Positions 27,923 through 37,383 are shown, counted from the first letter of the stretch. The stretch: 64,000 bases of DNA from Clostridium sp. Marseille-P2415 (GCF_900155545.1 NZ_LT732525.1:945371-1009370); one strand, 5' to 3'. Notes: generated by a model from the sequence alone, not told the origin. Translations and numbers: made by a program.

Positions 27923-27962
27923 AAAAACCTTCCTCAATTGCAATGTCCGGGAAGGTTTTTTT
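27923..27962. terminator. terminator of the LysR gene
   Basis: The stem AAAAACCTTCC (27923-27933) with GGAAGGTTTTT (27950-27960) has T-runs both ways and sits four bases past the LysR stop codon. Confidence 0.8.
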
Positions 27963-27965
27963 AAC

Positions 27966-28862
27966 TTAAGAAACAGTATCCTGTTCCATATTCTGAACCA
28001 GCTCAATAAAAGCCTTCATCTCCCTGCTGATCCATTTATCTTTATGATAAACGATCTGCCTCCAGGTCTGCAAATGAAAATCCTCCACTTTTAAGGCTGT
28101 AAGAGATCCTTCTTCCATGTCCCTTCGAATGGTGAACTCCGGAAGAAATGAGATTCCGGCGTTATTACGAAGCAGCTTGACGATAAATTCTGTATTGCCG
28201 ATCTCCAAAAAAGGGTGTACTCTTTTTTCATCAGCAGCCAGATACTGTTCTAAAATAAACCGATAGCTGGCATCCCTTTCCGTAAGAATCATGGGCTGTG
28301 AAATAACCTGATCAATTTTAAGACCGGTTTCCCTTGCATAGGGATGATCTTTTGATGCGGCGAAAATAATGCTTTCCGGCTTTTCCATCACCTTCACCCA
28401 TTTCGTATCGTACATCCGCTTATCAAGAAAATACACGACATCAATGGTATTCTGATTCATCATGGAAAGCAATGTGCTGGGAGAATCAATGACAATGCTT
28501 ATATTGATCTTTGGATAAAGCTTGTGAAATTCCTGTATTAGAGGAGGAAACAGCGATGCACAGATGGACTCGATGGTCCCGATAACCAGCCTTCCGGTAA
28601 GCTCGGATGACTCCGATAAAATATTTTTTGCATGAGTAAGATCCCGAATGACATCTGCGGCATATTCATAAAATATTTCTCCTTCATGAGTCAGGGTCGT
28701 CTGTTTCCCGATCCGGTCAAACAGGTGAACATTCAATTCCTTTTCCAGCTGCTTAATCTGTACCGTAACAGCTGCCTGGGAATAGCCCAGCTTCCCCGCT
28801 GCCTTGCAAAAGCTTTTCAGATTTGCCACCTCTAAAAATGTTTTTATTTCCCGAAGCTCCAT
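27966..28862 (-). CDS. LysR family transcriptional regulator
   Basis: This 298-residue protein has an N-terminal winged helix-turn-helix (residues about 1-60: LREIKTFLEVANLKSFCKAA ... YSQAAVTVQIKQLEKEL). The substrate-binding-fold effector domain follows from about residue 90. Length and layout are normal for LysR regulators, which usually bind as tetramers upstream of a divergent target and respond to a small co-inducer. It is transcribed away from the cysteine desulfidase family gene at 29032, with 169 bases between the starts, so that gene is the likely target. CysL/CysB-like control of sulfur metabolism is possible but not proven. Confidence 0.92.
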   Translation of the reverse strand: MELREIKTFLEVANLKSFCKAAGKLGYSQAAVTVQIKQLEKELNVHLFDRIGKQTTLTHEGEIFYEYAADVIRDLTHAKNILSESSELTGRLVIGTIESICASLFPPLIQEFHKLYPKINISIVIDSPSTLLSMMNQNTIDVVYFLDKRMYDTKWVKVMEKPESIIFAASKDHPYARETGLKIDQVISQPMILTERDASYRFILEQYLAADEKRVHPFLEIGNTEFIVKLLRNNAGISFLPEFTIRRDMEEGSLTALKVEDFHLQTWRQIVYHKDKWISREMKAFIELVQNMEQDTVS

Positions 28863-28922
28863 CCCGATCCCCTTTCTTCTATTGATTTAAAATTTTTAAA
28901 CATTATTATAAAAACATTAAAT

Positions 28923-28951
28923 TTTACATACATGCATTTTTATGCTACATT
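28923..28951 (+). promoter_or_regulatory. probable promoter of the cysteine desulfidase family gene
   Basis: TTTACA (28923-28928), 17 bases, TACATT (28946-28951). It lies in the AT-rich gap between the divergent LysR and desulfidase genes, where a LysR operator is expected. Confidence 0.45.
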
Positions 28952-29031
28952 AAAGTTATTCAGAAATCAATACATATTGAAGAGTATTTTCCGAAAGATC
29001 AATGATACTTTAGAAAGGACTTAACATTAGT

Positions 29032-30306
29032 ATGGAAAAGGCGAATATGAAATATCGTGCCTTTGTGCAGATATTAAAAGAAGAGCTTATTCCTGCCATG
29101 GGATGCACCGAACCGATCGCTCTGGCCTATGCTGCGGCTGTAGCCAGAAAAACGCTGGGGGAAATGCCTGATAAAGTGGCAGTAGATGTAAGCGGAAGCA
29201 TTATAAAGAATGTGAAATCCGTGATCGTCCCCAACACAGGCCATTTAAAAGGCATTTCCGCTGCAGTGGCGGCGGGTATTGTGGCAGGAAACCCTGAGAA
29301 AGAGCTGGAGGTAATTGGATCGGTCACACCCGGGCAGATCATCCAGATAAAAAAATTTATGGAAGAAACGGAGGTCAGGATCGAACACATTAACAGCGGA
29401 TTTACCTTTGACATTCTCGTCACCTTGTACAAAGGCTCATCTTACAGCAAAGTCCGCATTGCCAATTTTCACACCAATATCGTTCTCATTGAAAAAAACG
29501 GAAACATACTGCAGCAACGGGAGGCAGCAATGGAAGAACAGCCATTGACCGACCGGAATTTACTCAATATGGAGGATATCTGGGACTTTATCAATACGGT
29601 AGACATTTCGGATATCTGGGAAACCCTGGACCGGCAGATTAAATATAACTGGGCCATTGCAGAGGAAGGGCTTAAAAACAGCTATGGGGCCAATATCGGC
29701 AAGGTCCTTCTGGAGACGTCCGTGAATGATGTCGCTGTGAAGGCAAAGGCCATGGCGGCGGCTGGTTCGGATGCCCGTATGAATGGCTGTGAATTGCCGG
29801 TCATCATAAATTCAGGAAGCGGCAATCAGGGCATCACAGTTTCCGTACCTGTCCTTGTATATGCAAAAGAATTAAAGGTCAGCAGGGAAAAATTGTACCG
29901 GGCCCTGGCTTTGTCCAATCTGACCGCAATTCACCAGAAAACACCCATTGGCAGATTATCCGCTTATTGCGGGGCGGTTAATGCAGGAGCAGGGGCAGGA
30001 GCAGGAATTGCTTACTTATGCGGAGGGGGGTATACGGAAGTCATTCATACCGTTGTCAATGCACTTGCCATTGTATCGGGTATTGTATGCGATGGGGCAA
30101 AGGCTTCCTGTGCAGCAAAGATCGCTTCTTCCATTGATGCCGGAATATTCGGTTACAGCATGTACAGGCAGGGTCAGCAGTTTTTTGACGGCGACGGCAT
30201 CGTCACCAAAGGTGTGGAGGCCACGCTGAAAAACGTTGGCAGATTGGGGAAAGAGGGAATGAAGGAGACCAACGCGGAAATCATCAAAATTATGATAGGA
30301 GAATAG
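29032..30306 (+). CDS. L-cysteine desulfidase / L-serine deaminase family protein (UPF0597, CyuA/YhaM-like)
   Basis: This 424-residue protein matches the UPF0597 / serine dehydratase alpha-chain family. The signature MGCTEPIALAYA (near residue 24) carries a conserved cysteine of the 4Fe-4S site. Other conserved blocks are SGSGNQGITVSVPV and AYCGAVNAGAGAGAGIAYL, and further cysteines lie at VCDGAKASCAAKIAS. CyuA of enterobacteria breaks L-cysteine to pyruvate, ammonia and sulfide under anaerobic conditions. Here the protein is cytosolic with no signal peptide. The ATG at 29032 has AAAGGA twelve bases upstream; an ATG at 29047 is an alternative. It is divergent from a LysR regulator. Substrate choice between cysteine and serine cannot be read from sequence. 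Confidence 0.88.
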   Translation: MEKANMKYRAFVQILKEELIPAMGCTEPIALAYAAAVARKTLGEMPDKVAVDVSGSIIKNVKSVIVPNTGHLKGISAAVAAGIVAGNPEKELEVIGSVTPGQIIQIKKFMEETEVRIEHINSGFTFDILVTLYKGSSYSKVRIANFHTNIVLIEKNGNILQQREAAMEEQPLTDRNLLNMEDIWDFINTVDISDIWETLDRQIKYNWAIAEEGLKNSYGANIGKVLLETSVNDVAVKAKAMAAAGSDARMNGCELPVIINSGSGNQGITVSVPVLVYAKELKVSREKLYRALALSNLTAIHQKTPIGRLSAYCGAVNAGAGAGAGIAYLCGGGYTEVIHTVVNALAIVSGIVCDGAKASCAAKIASSIDAGIFGYSMYRQGQQFFDGDGIVTKGVEATLKNVGRLGKEGMKETNAEIIKIMIGE

Positions 30307-30332
30307 GTATGAATAAAACGATCCATAAGATA

Positions 30333-30369
30333 ACAGCCCCTGCAGCCGTTCCCTGGCCGCAGAGGCTGT
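30333..30369 (+). terminator. imperfect hairpin after the desulfidase gene
   Basis: The stem ACAGCC...TGCAGCC with GGCCGCA...GGCTGT has bulges and only a short AT-rich tail. It lies between convergent genes, so it may end either transcript. Confidence 0.4.
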
Positions 30370-30379
30370 ATAAATATAC

Positions 30380-31993
30380 TTATAAAGCCAGTTCCTTTTT
30401 CAGTGAATCTCTCACAGCTCCCTTACCGGCGATCTGCTCGCAGAACATCTTCTCGATCAGTTCTCCGATCCCGGCTTTATAAAGATCGACTCCAAAAATA
30501 TTCTCATTGGATAAGATTTCCTTTAACTGCCCCTTATATGTTTCCGGTTTTCCAACCAGGATACCTTCCAATTTGGCAGTCAGTTCCTCAAGCATGGGAT
30601 CCGGTGAAAGCTCAAATGGTTTTCCTTCATCATCCACGGCAAGCAGATATCTGCACCAGCCGGCAATGGCCAAAGGAATCGCTTTTAATTTTTTAGCATC
30701 CCCATACCTGGCCACATAGGCCTTAACGGTTTCACCATAGCGGATGCCGACCTTCTGGGATGTGTCGGTAGCAATGCGCTGCGGCGTATCAGGCATGAAT
30801 GGATTCGGAATCCTTACATGAATCACTTCGTCAACAAAATCCTGCGGTGAAAGGATACCCGGGTCAGTCACTACAGGCATTCCTTCAACCGGTCCGATTT
30901 CATGGACCAGCCTGCTAAGCTCCGGATCTTTCATCTCATCTGCAATCAATGTATAGCCCAGAACACAGCCATAAACAGCCAGTGCTGTATGCAGTGGGTT
31001 TAAGCAGGTAGTTACCTTCATTCGCTCCACTTTGTTAACCGTTTCACGGTCCGTCATATACACGCCGGCTTTTTCAAGCGCCGGTCTTCCATTGGGGAAC
31101 TTATCCTCTATAACCAGATACTGAGGCCCTTCTGCATTCACAAAGGGTGCAATGTATGTCTTCTTAGAGGTAATGACCGGCTCCATCGCTTCGACACCGG
31201 CCTTTTCCAGCTCCCTGCACACAGAATCTGCCGGGCGGGGCGTGATCTTATCAATCATGGACCACGGAAAAGAAATTGTTCTCTCATCTTTTAAATAATC
31301 CACGAATCCGGCTTCAACAAATCCTTTTTTATACCATTCCTCCGCAATGGCAACAATCGATTTCTGCAGCTTTTCACCATTGTGGGAACAGTTATCCATG
31401 GATACGGCAGCCAGAGGTGCTTTTCCAGCCTTATATCTTTCATTTAAGAGTGCGCATACAACTGCCATCGCTGAAACAGCTTTTTCAGGGCCATTCTCAA
31501 TATCCGCCTGAATAAACGGAAAATAATTTCCTTCCGCTCCTTTTAACGCATAGCCCTTTTCCGTTATTGTGAAGGAGATCATCTGTAAACCCGGATTTAC
31601 GAAAATTTCCTTCAGACGGTTCCATTCAGATGCCACAGATGACTGGGCTTTTATTGCCTCTGTCAGAGACCCGATCACTTTCTTGTCTGTGGAGCCGTCA
31701 GCATTTAAGGTAACCCCAAGAACCAGATTATCATACGGCTTGTAGATCTTATCAATCACATCAAAATCAAACGTTTCCACACAGGTGATCCCTTTTGAAC
31801 TTTCACCGCAGGCGATCAGGGTATCTGCGATTCCCCCAATAAAGATACGGAAAATATTACCGGCGCCAAAATGGACCCAGACCGGCGCTTTCTTTGTTGC
31901 CTCTGCTACCTGTTCCATGTCGTATGACGGAAGGCTGATGCCGGAATCTTCCCATAATTCCTTGTCTTTTAATCCCTCTAATGTTAATTTCAT
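30380..31993 (-). CDS. uxuB: mannitol dehydrogenase family protein, probable fructuronate reductase
   Basis: This 537-residue protein belongs to the long-chain mannitol dehydrogenase family: N-terminal Rossmann domain with VWVHFGAGNIFRIFIGG, and a C-terminal domain with VTTCLNPLHTALAVYGC and KAYVARYGDAKKLKAIPLAIAG-type blocks. UxuB reduces D-fructuronate to D-mannonate with NADH. Assignment over mannitol or tagaturonate reduction rests on the neighbour uxuA, 14 bases away, and the sugar-acid transporter behind it. The ATG is preceded by AAGGAG. It is the last gene of the minus-strand operon dctPQM-uxuA-uxuB. Confidence 0.88.
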   Translation of the reverse strand: MKLTLEGLKDKELWEDSGISLPSYDMEQVAEATKKAPVWVHFGAGNIFRIFIGGIADTLIACGESSKGITCVETFDFDVIDKIYKPYDNLVLGVTLNADGSTDKKVIGSLTEAIKAQSSVASEWNRLKEIFVNPGLQMISFTITEKGYALKGAEGNYFPFIQADIENGPEKAVSAMAVVCALLNERYKAGKAPLAAVSMDNCSHNGEKLQKSIVAIAEEWYKKGFVEAGFVDYLKDERTISFPWSMIDKITPRPADSVCRELEKAGVEAMEPVITSKKTYIAPFVNAEGPQYLVIEDKFPNGRPALEKAGVYMTDRETVNKVERMKVTTCLNPLHTALAVYGCVLGYTLIADEMKDPELSRLVHEIGPVEGMPVVTDPGILSPQDFVDEVIHVRIPNPFMPDTPQRIATDTSQKVGIRYGETVKAYVARYGDAKKLKAIPLAIAGWCRYLLAVDDEGKPFELSPDPMLEELTAKLEGILVGKPETYKGQLKEILSNENIFGVDLYKAGIGELIEKMFCEQIAGKGAVRDSLKKELAL

Positions 31994-32007
31994 AGAATCA
32001 ATGCTCC

Positions 32008-33081
32008 TTATCTGTTCTTAGATTCTTTCTCAATGGCCTCCCATAGCCCCTGCAGATAAACTGCTCCCAGCGCCCTGTCATAAAGGCCATATCCGGGCAT
32101 CGCAACCTCTTCCCAGATCATTCTTCCATGGTCCGGACGGATAACCCCGTCAAAGCCTGTGTCATACAGAGCCCTCATAATTGCATGCATGTCCATGGAC
32201 CCATCAGACGAAAGATGGGCTGCCTCCTCAAAATCCCTGTCACTATTATACTTTAAGTTTCTTACATGGGCAAACGGTATTCTTCCTTTTGCAGCCCTTA
32301 TGATATCACAAATATCATTTTGCGGATCAGAACCCAGGGAGCCTGTGCATAACGTAATTCCATTATATGGCTTATCCACCGCCTTCAGCAGCTTCATAAT
32401 GTTCTCCTTATTACGGATAATTCTCGGCAAGCCAAAGATCGGCCAGGCCGGATCATCCGGATGAATGCCCATCTTAATGTCATATTTTTCACAAACCTCT
32501 CCAATTGCTTCTAAAAAATATACCAGGTTATGAAACAGTTTTTCGTCATCAACATCCTTATATGCCTCAAACAGATTTTTTAACCGGTCCAGCCTTTCCG
32601 GCTCCCAGCCCGGCATGACAAAACCGTTGGACATCTTCTCCATGGATTCTCTCATATGCTCCGGGTCGATTTTATCCACCACATCCTGATTATAAGCCAG
32701 CACGGCAGAACCATCCGGCCTCTTTCTTGCAAGATCAGTACGGGTCCAGTCAAAAACCGGCATAAAGTTGTAGCATACCATATGAATATCCGCTTTTCCC
32801 AGATTTTCAAGCGTAGTAATGTAATTCGCAATATGCTCTTCCCGCTTTTCTGTACCAATTTTGATATCATCAGAAATATTCACCGATTCAATTCCCATAA
32901 TGGTAAGACCCGATTCCTCAACGGCCTTTTTAAGATCTTTAATTTCCTCAGCCGTCCAGACTTCTCCTGCCTGTTTCCCCATAAGAGTCGTGACTACGCC
33001 CTTCACTCCCGGGATCTGTCTGATCTTTTCGAGTGAAACACTGTCATATCCTGGTCCGTACCACCGTAATGTCATATCCAT
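32008..33081 (-). CDS. uxuA: mannonate dehydratase
   Basis: This 357-residue TIM-barrel enzyme begins MDMTLRWYGPGYDSVSLEKI. It has the UxuA blocks GVKGVVTTL, MGIHPDDPAWPIFGLPRI and VIRPDHGRM, whose His, Asp and Glu residues fit the metal site. It removes water from D-mannonate to give 2-keto-3-deoxy-D-gluconate. Length is normal. AGGAGG sits before the ATG at 33081. It lies between the TRAP large permease gene and uxuB in one operon. The kinase and aldolase for the next steps are not in this window. Confidence 0.95.
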   Translation of the reverse strand: MDMTLRWYGPGYDSVSLEKIRQIPGVKGVVTTLMGKQAGEVWTAEEIKDLKKAVEESGLTIMGIESVNISDDIKIGTEKREEHIANYITTLENLGKADIHMVCYNFMPVFDWTRTDLARKRPDGSAVLAYNQDVVDKIDPEHMRESMEKMSNGFVMPGWEPERLDRLKNLFEAYKDVDDEKLFHNLVYFLEAIGEVCEKYDIKMGIHPDDPAWPIFGLPRIIRNKENIMKLLKAVDKPYNGITLCTGSLGSDPQNDICDIIRAAKGRIPFAHVRNLKYNSDRDFEEAAHLSSDGSMDMHAIMRALYDTGFDGVIRPDHGRMIWEEVAMPGYGLYDRALGAVYLQGLWEAIEKESKNR

Positions 33082-33106
33082 AATAAAATTCCTCCTTTAA
33101 TTTTTA

Positions 33107-34390
33107 TTAACTGCCCATGAAAAATGCCGTAGGTACCGTGATAAGCGCCGGAAAGAAAATCAGGAACAGCAATATGAAAATCTCTGCCAGTAAAAATGGC
33201 CATACTGCTTTTACAATTCTCTCCATGTTAATTTTACCAGCACTGCACGCAACATTCAATACGGTACCGACCGGAGGCGTTAATAAACCCAAAACCGTAC
33301 ACAATATAAAGACCACGCCAAAATAAACGATATCGATTCCGGCCTGTTTTACCGCAGGAAGCAATACCGGAGTCAGAATCATAATCGTAGGTGTTACATC
33401 CATAGAAGTACCGACCAAAAGGACAATTACACAAATGACAAGCATCAATATTACAGGATGCCCAATAAATGGTGTCAGAATTCCTGTAACAATGGAGGGA
33501 ATATTTGCTACCGTCATCAGCCACGAGGATACCATTGCCGCTGCAGCTAAAAACATAATGACAGAAGAAGACCTTGCTGCAGAAACCAGGCAGTCCATCA
33601 GCATACGGATTTTTAACTCCCGGTATACAAATAATCCGATTATCAGTGCATAGACAGCCGTAATTACCCCGGCTTCTGTGGGAGTAAATTTACCGCTTCT
33701 TAATCCGATTAAAATAAAGACCGGAAGCAAAAGAGCCCAAAAACCGTCAACCAGAGATTTTAAAATCTGTTTTTTACTCTGGCGCGGTGCGGTATCAAGA
33801 TTTTCCTTTTTGGCAACAACGAACCAGATCACGCACAAGGCGGAGGCCAGGTATACTGCCGGCGCAATTCCGGCCATAAACAGGCTTGTTACGGAAACAC
33901 CGGCCTGGACCCCAAAAATAATCATTGGCACAGACGGCGGCATAATGGGCGATAGAATATTACCGGCTGCGATCAGTCCCGTACATTTATCCCGGTTGTA
34001 CCCTGCCTTCACCATCATCGGAATTAAGATTGCACCAAGCGCTGCTGTAGACGCAACCGCCGAGCCAACCATGCTGGCAAACAGCAGGATAGCCAGAATG
34101 GAAACATATCCAAGTCCTCCTCTTACATGTCCCACGATCGCATTCGCTGCGTTTACGATCCGCTTTGTGATGCCGCCCCGGTTCATAAACTCTCCTGCAA
34201 GAATGAAAAAGGGAACCGCCATCATGGAAAAGGAATCCGCACCGGAAAACAAATTCTGGGAAAGGATCTGGGAATTGAACCCGTTCATATAAAGCATCAT
34301 ACAGACGCCGCTGAATAAAAGAGCAAAACAGATCGGAAGACCGATCGCGATCCCTCCTACCAGTGATGCCAGAAATATTCCTAATGTCAT
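33107..34390 (-). CDS. dctM: TRAP transporter large permease (DctM type)
   Basis: This is a 427-residue membrane protein with about twelve helices. The family pattern is LPICFALLFSGVCMMLY near the start, then VPFFILAGEFMNRGGI, GSAVASTAALGAILIPMM and IMPPSVPMIIFGV. It is the channel-forming subunit of a sodium-driven tripartite transporter for organic or sugar acids. It starts two bases after the small permease gene and precedes uxuA, so the imported substrate is probably a hexuronate or aldonate. Confidence 0.95.
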   Translation of the reverse strand: MTLGIFLASLVGGIAIGLPICFALLFSGVCMMLYMNGFNSQILSQNLFSGADSFSMMAVPFFILAGEFMNRGGITKRIVNAANAIVGHVRGGLGYVSILAILLFASMVGSAVASTAALGAILIPMMVKAGYNRDKCTGLIAAGNILSPIMPPSVPMIIFGVQAGVSVTSLFMAGIAPAVYLASALCVIWFVVAKKENLDTAPRQSKKQILKSLVDGFWALLLPVFILIGLRSGKFTPTEAGVITAVYALIIGLFVYRELKIRMLMDCLVSAARSSSVIMFLAAAAMVSSWLMTVANIPSIVTGILTPFIGHPVILMLVICVIVLLVGTSMDVTPTIMILTPVLLPAVKQAGIDIVYFGVVFILCTVLGLLTPPVGTVLNVACSAGKINMERIVKAVWPFLLAEIFILLFLIFFPALITVPTAFFMGS

Positions 34391-34392
34391 AC

Positions 34393-34983
34393 TTATTTAC
34401 CTCCCCGTTCATTCAGACGTTTTGCATATTCTTCATCTGACAGATTTTCCATATTCTCCATAGCCTCCGCTGCCGCTTCATCCTCCTCGGTATGAGACGC
34501 AACAATCCTTGATATCCGGTCCGGATTTTTTAAGGCATAAATAATATTGCAGATCCCTAACACCGCAATCGCAATCCCCGTCACAATCCCGCTGAAGTAC
34601 AACACGGAATAAGGAATGTTTAACGCCGCTGTTCTGGCCTGGGTATTTTGCAGAACCATTTTAACTGAGCCCCGGACCAGTATGCACATAATGACCGCAA
34701 TAAGTGCCTGGGAAATGATATATAACTTCATCTGCATTTTAGCGGACACCCTGGACAGCAGGGTATCAACGCTCATATGTGCATTAGAACGCATTGCACT
34801 GACCGCACCTATGTAGGTTACATATACAAATAAATATCTTGCCAGTTCCTCCGACCATGTAAGTCCGGAGTTAAAAAAAGTACGGAGTACTACATTCAAA
34901 AATACAAAAAACACCATAAGCCCGGTAAGAATACCGGTAAAAATATCGATTCCTTTAAATAACCTGTCAATCGTTCTTCCCAT
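34393..34983 (-). CDS. dctQ: TRAP transporter small permease (DctQ type)
   Basis: This 196-residue protein has four hydrophobic segments and a TWSEELARYLFVYVTYIGAV block, the hallmark of DctQ subunits. A charged cytoplasmic tail rich in Glu follows. I chose the ATG at 34983 because GAGGAG lies six bases before it; an upstream ATG at 35010 falls inside dctP. It works with the adjacent dctM and dctP products. Confidence 0.93.
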   Translation of the reverse strand: MGRTIDRLFKGIDIFTGILTGLMVFFVFLNVVLRTFFNSGLTWSEELARYLFVYVTYIGAVSAMRSNAHMSVDTLLSRVSAKMQMKLYIISQALIAVIMCILVRGSVKMVLQNTQARTAALNIPYSVLYFSGIVTGIAIAVLGICNIIYALKNPDRISRIVASHTEEDEAAAEAMENMENLSDEEYAKRLNERGGK

Positions 34984-34993
34984 TGCGTTCTCC

Positions 34994-36016
34994 TCATTTA
35001 ATATCATCAATCATATTTCTGATGTCTTCCGCCCAATCATATTTTTCATCCAGATAATCGTAAACCGGCTTAATCTTCTCCTTCATGGCAGCCCGCTCTT
35101 CTTCTGTTAAATCATGAACCTTTAATCCATGATCAGCCATGAACTGCCTGTCACTTGTAAGCTGCTCCATATAGCTGTCCCATGCATAATCAGAGGTTTC
35201 CTTTGAAACCTGTCTGAAAATCTCCCGGTCCCCGTCATCCATGCTGTCCCAAAATTCATCCCCTGCAAAAAGCTCTAAGGATGCCACAATGTGATTTGTG
35301 TTATAAATATAGTTCTGAACCTCATACCAGCCTTCATTCTTCACCGTAGAAAGGGGATTATCCTGTCCGTCTGCAACTCCCTGCTCCAGCGCCGTAAAGA
35401 CCTCTCCCATATCCATGATGACTACATTGGCCCCCAGGCTCTCGGCCAGTTTTACATGAATCGGATTATTTGGCATCCTTAACTTTTGTCCTTTAAAATC
35501 GTCGAGGCTCTCCAGCTTTTTATTGGAAGAAAATGCCCTCGCGCCATTTGGGAACCATGCGGTCAGCTCAATCGGCTGATCTTTTTCAATTTCATTTTTA
35601 ATGTAATCCCCCAATTCTCCCTGATAACATTTTCTTGCATGCTCAACATCCCGAAAAACAAACGGAAAATCCGGTATCGCCATTGCAGGTGTTTCCGACC
35701 ACATCGGGGTCCCTACCACGCACATCTCGATGATCCCATTTCTGGTATAATCATAAGTTACCTTTTCACTGCCCAAAACTCCGGAATCATAGATCTGGAT
35801 GTCATACTTTCCATTGGTCAATTCCTCAATTCTCGGCTTAAATACCTCTCTTAACGCCGTTGCCGCAGGTGTCTGGCTTGAAACACAGACAGCAATTTTT
35901 ACCAGCTTCCCCTTATTCATGCTGCCATTCTGTCCCGAACATCCGGACAAGGAACAAAGCAGGACCAAAGAAGCAAAAATGCAGGATCCCCGCTTCAAAA
36001 ATCGTTTCATCCTCAT
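34994..36016 (-). CDS. dctP: TRAP transporter substrate-binding lipoprotein (DctP type)
   Basis: This 340-residue exported protein has a lipobox, LSGC, with the lipid-modified cysteine at residue 26. A DctP/SiaP-like fold follows, including the conserved FPNGARAFSSNKKLESLDDFKGQKLRMPNNPIH-type region; the arginine in KLRMP usually contacts the substrate carboxylate. DGQDNPLS is also typical. It delivers the acid to the DctQM permease. The ATG at 36016 has AGGAGG eight bases upstream. It is the first gene of the minus-strand uxu operon and is divergent from the zinc dehydrogenase. Confidence 0.94.
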   Translation of the reverse strand: MRMKRFLKRGSCIFASLVLLCSLSGCSGQNGSMNKGKLVKIAVCVSSQTPAATALREVFKPRIEELTNGKYDIQIYDSGVLGSEKVTYDYTRNGIIEMCVVGTPMWSETPAMAIPDFPFVFRDVEHARKCYQGELGDYIKNEIEKDQPIELTAWFPNGARAFSSNKKLESLDDFKGQKLRMPNNPIHVKLAESLGANVVIMDMGEVFTALEQGVADGQDNPLSTVKNEGWYEVQNYIYNTNHIVASLELFAGDEFWDSMDDGDREIFRQVSKETSDYAWDSYMEQLTSDRQFMADHGLKVHDLTEEERAAMKEKIKPVYDYLDEKYDWAEDIRNMIDDIK

Positions 36017-36102
36017 AATGAAACCCTCCTAATCATCATCGTTAATATTCTTACTATGTAAATTCTCTGCACAAATCGTTTCGTGCATATCTCATCTTGT
36101 AT

Positions 36103-36112
36103 GGTAGTATAT
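36103..36112. promoter_or_regulatory. candidate GntR operator upstream of dctP
   Basis: The sequence GGTAGTATAT, preceded by CATCTTGTAT (36093-36102), repeats parts of the large inverted repeat in front of the GntR gene (GGTAGTATAC and CATCTTGTAT). Two copies of a shared motif next to two transcripts suggest a common regulator. On the minus strand a TATAAT lies upstream, so the site is placed for repression. Confidence 0.4.
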
Positions 36113-36230
36113 CTATAAATAATATTCAATATGTAATATTATACAATTTTAACATTCCATTTTTATGCACTTTAACCTTTTTATTAAAATTACGCAAAAG
36201 ACTCTTGACTTTTTAAAGCAAATGATTCAC

Positions 36231-36242
36231 CATACTTGTATG
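36231..36242. promoter_or_regulatory. small dyad upstream of the zinc dehydrogenase gene
   Basis: CATAC-TT-GTATG is a perfect 5-bp dyad with a 2-base spacer, 41 bases before the start codon. It shares the GTAT core with the other candidate operators. Confidence 0.3.
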
Positions 36243-36283
36243 TAAGTTATCCGAAAATAACCAAGAAAGGATCTGTTACTATT

Positions 36284-37300
36284 ATGAAAGCAGTACAAAT
36301 TATAAAACCCGGTCAACTAAAGATCATTGATATGGAAAAGCCGCAAATTGATGATAAAAATAATGTTCTGATCAAAATGACCGCTGCAGGTATATGCGGC
36401 TCAGATGTCGGCATTTACTCCGGCACCAATGCCGCTGCAACATATCCGAGAATCATTGGCCATGAAATGGTCGGTCATGTCGAAAAGACAGCTTCAAACG
36501 TAACCGCACTTAAGCCCGGTGACCGGGTTATCATCAATCAGGTTACCAGCTGCGGACACTGTTACCCTTGCAGAATTGGGAGAGGGAATGTATGTGATGA
36601 CTTAAAAGTCCGGGGGGTCCATATTGACGGCGGTTACAGAGAATATATTGCTGTGCCGGAATCTGACTGCTACGTCCTTCCTGATTCTCTTTCAGATAAC
36701 GATGCCGTTATGATCGAGCCCACTACAATTGCAATTCAGTCCTGTACCAGAGCCGGACTTGGAACCGATGATATGCTGCTGATTTACGGATCAGGAGCTC
36801 TTGGAAGCACGATTCTGAAAATTGCGCGGTTAATTTGCAGCAACATATTGGTAGCCGATGTTGTTGATGAAAAACTCAAGGATGCAATGAAAAACGGTGC
36901 AAATCACACCATAAACGTATCAAGAGAAAATCTGACTGAAAAAGTAAGAGAATACACCAATGGCCATGGTTCCACGGTATCGATAGATGCTGCCTGTACA
37001 AAGGACTCCCTGATGAATCTGCTGAATGCAACTGGCAACGCAGGCCGGGTCATAACCATGGGATTTTCAACGTCCGCAGCCGAGGTCAACCAATTTTTAA
37101 TCACGTCGAAGGAGCTTGATGTCAGAGGCTCCCGATTGCAGAATCGGATGTTTGGAAAAGCAATTGAATTGATAAAAGCCGGAAAACTGGATCTTTCAAA
37201 TTCCGTTTCCCATACGTTTCCCCTTGACAAAGCCCAGGAAGCCTTTGACTTTGCAACCAGCCATGATCCATCTATCCGTAAAATAGTTTTAACTTTTTAA
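36284..37300 (+). CDS. zinc-dependent alcohol dehydrogenase, sugar-acid type (RspB / L-gulonate 5-dehydrogenase-like)
   Basis: This 338-residue medium-chain dehydrogenase has a catalytic zinc site with Cys in GICGSDVG and His-Glu in GHEMVGHV. The structural zinc cysteines lie in CGHCYPCRIGRGNVC. The nucleotide-binding fold has LIYGSGALGSTILKIAR. The ATG at 36284 (MKAVQIIKP) is the family start; a TTG 48 bases upstream is unlikely. Family members oxidise sugar alcohols or aldonates. Next to uxuA and uxuB the best guess is oxidation of L-gulonate or a similar acid to D-fructuronate, as known for RspB-type enzymes. It is divergent from the TRAP operon and followed by the GntR gene. Confidence 0.85.
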   Translation: MKAVQIIKPGQLKIIDMEKPQIDDKNNVLIKMTAAGICGSDVGIYSGTNAAATYPRIIGHEMVGHVEKTASNVTALKPGDRVIINQVTSCGHCYPCRIGRGNVCDDLKVRGVHIDGGYREYIAVPESDCYVLPDSLSDNDAVMIEPTTIAIQSCTRAGLGTDDMLLIYGSGALGSTILKIARLICSNILVADVVDEKLKDAMKNGANHTINVSRENLTEKVREYTNGHGSTVSIDAACTKDSLMNLLNATGNAGRVITMGFSTSAAEVNQFLITSKELDVRGSRLQNRMFGKAIELIKAGKLDLSNSVSHTFPLDKAQEAFDFATSHDPSIRKIVLTF

Positions 37301-37322
37301 TTTCTGGATAAAAACTATAGAT

Positions 37323-37383
37323 AAACTTAACATTCGGTAGTATACTAAGTACATCATCTTGTATACTACCGAATGTTAAGTTT
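37323..37383. promoter_or_regulatory. perfect 23-bp inverted repeat upstream of the GntR gene
   Basis: The left arm 37323-37345 and right arm 37361-37383 are exact reverse complements (23 of 23) with a 15-base spacer. Each arm holds GGTAGTATAC or its complement. It lies after the zinc dehydrogenase stop and 18 bases before the GntR start, so it may be a GntR operator, a processing or termination hairpin, or both. There is no long T-run. Confidence 0.7.
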
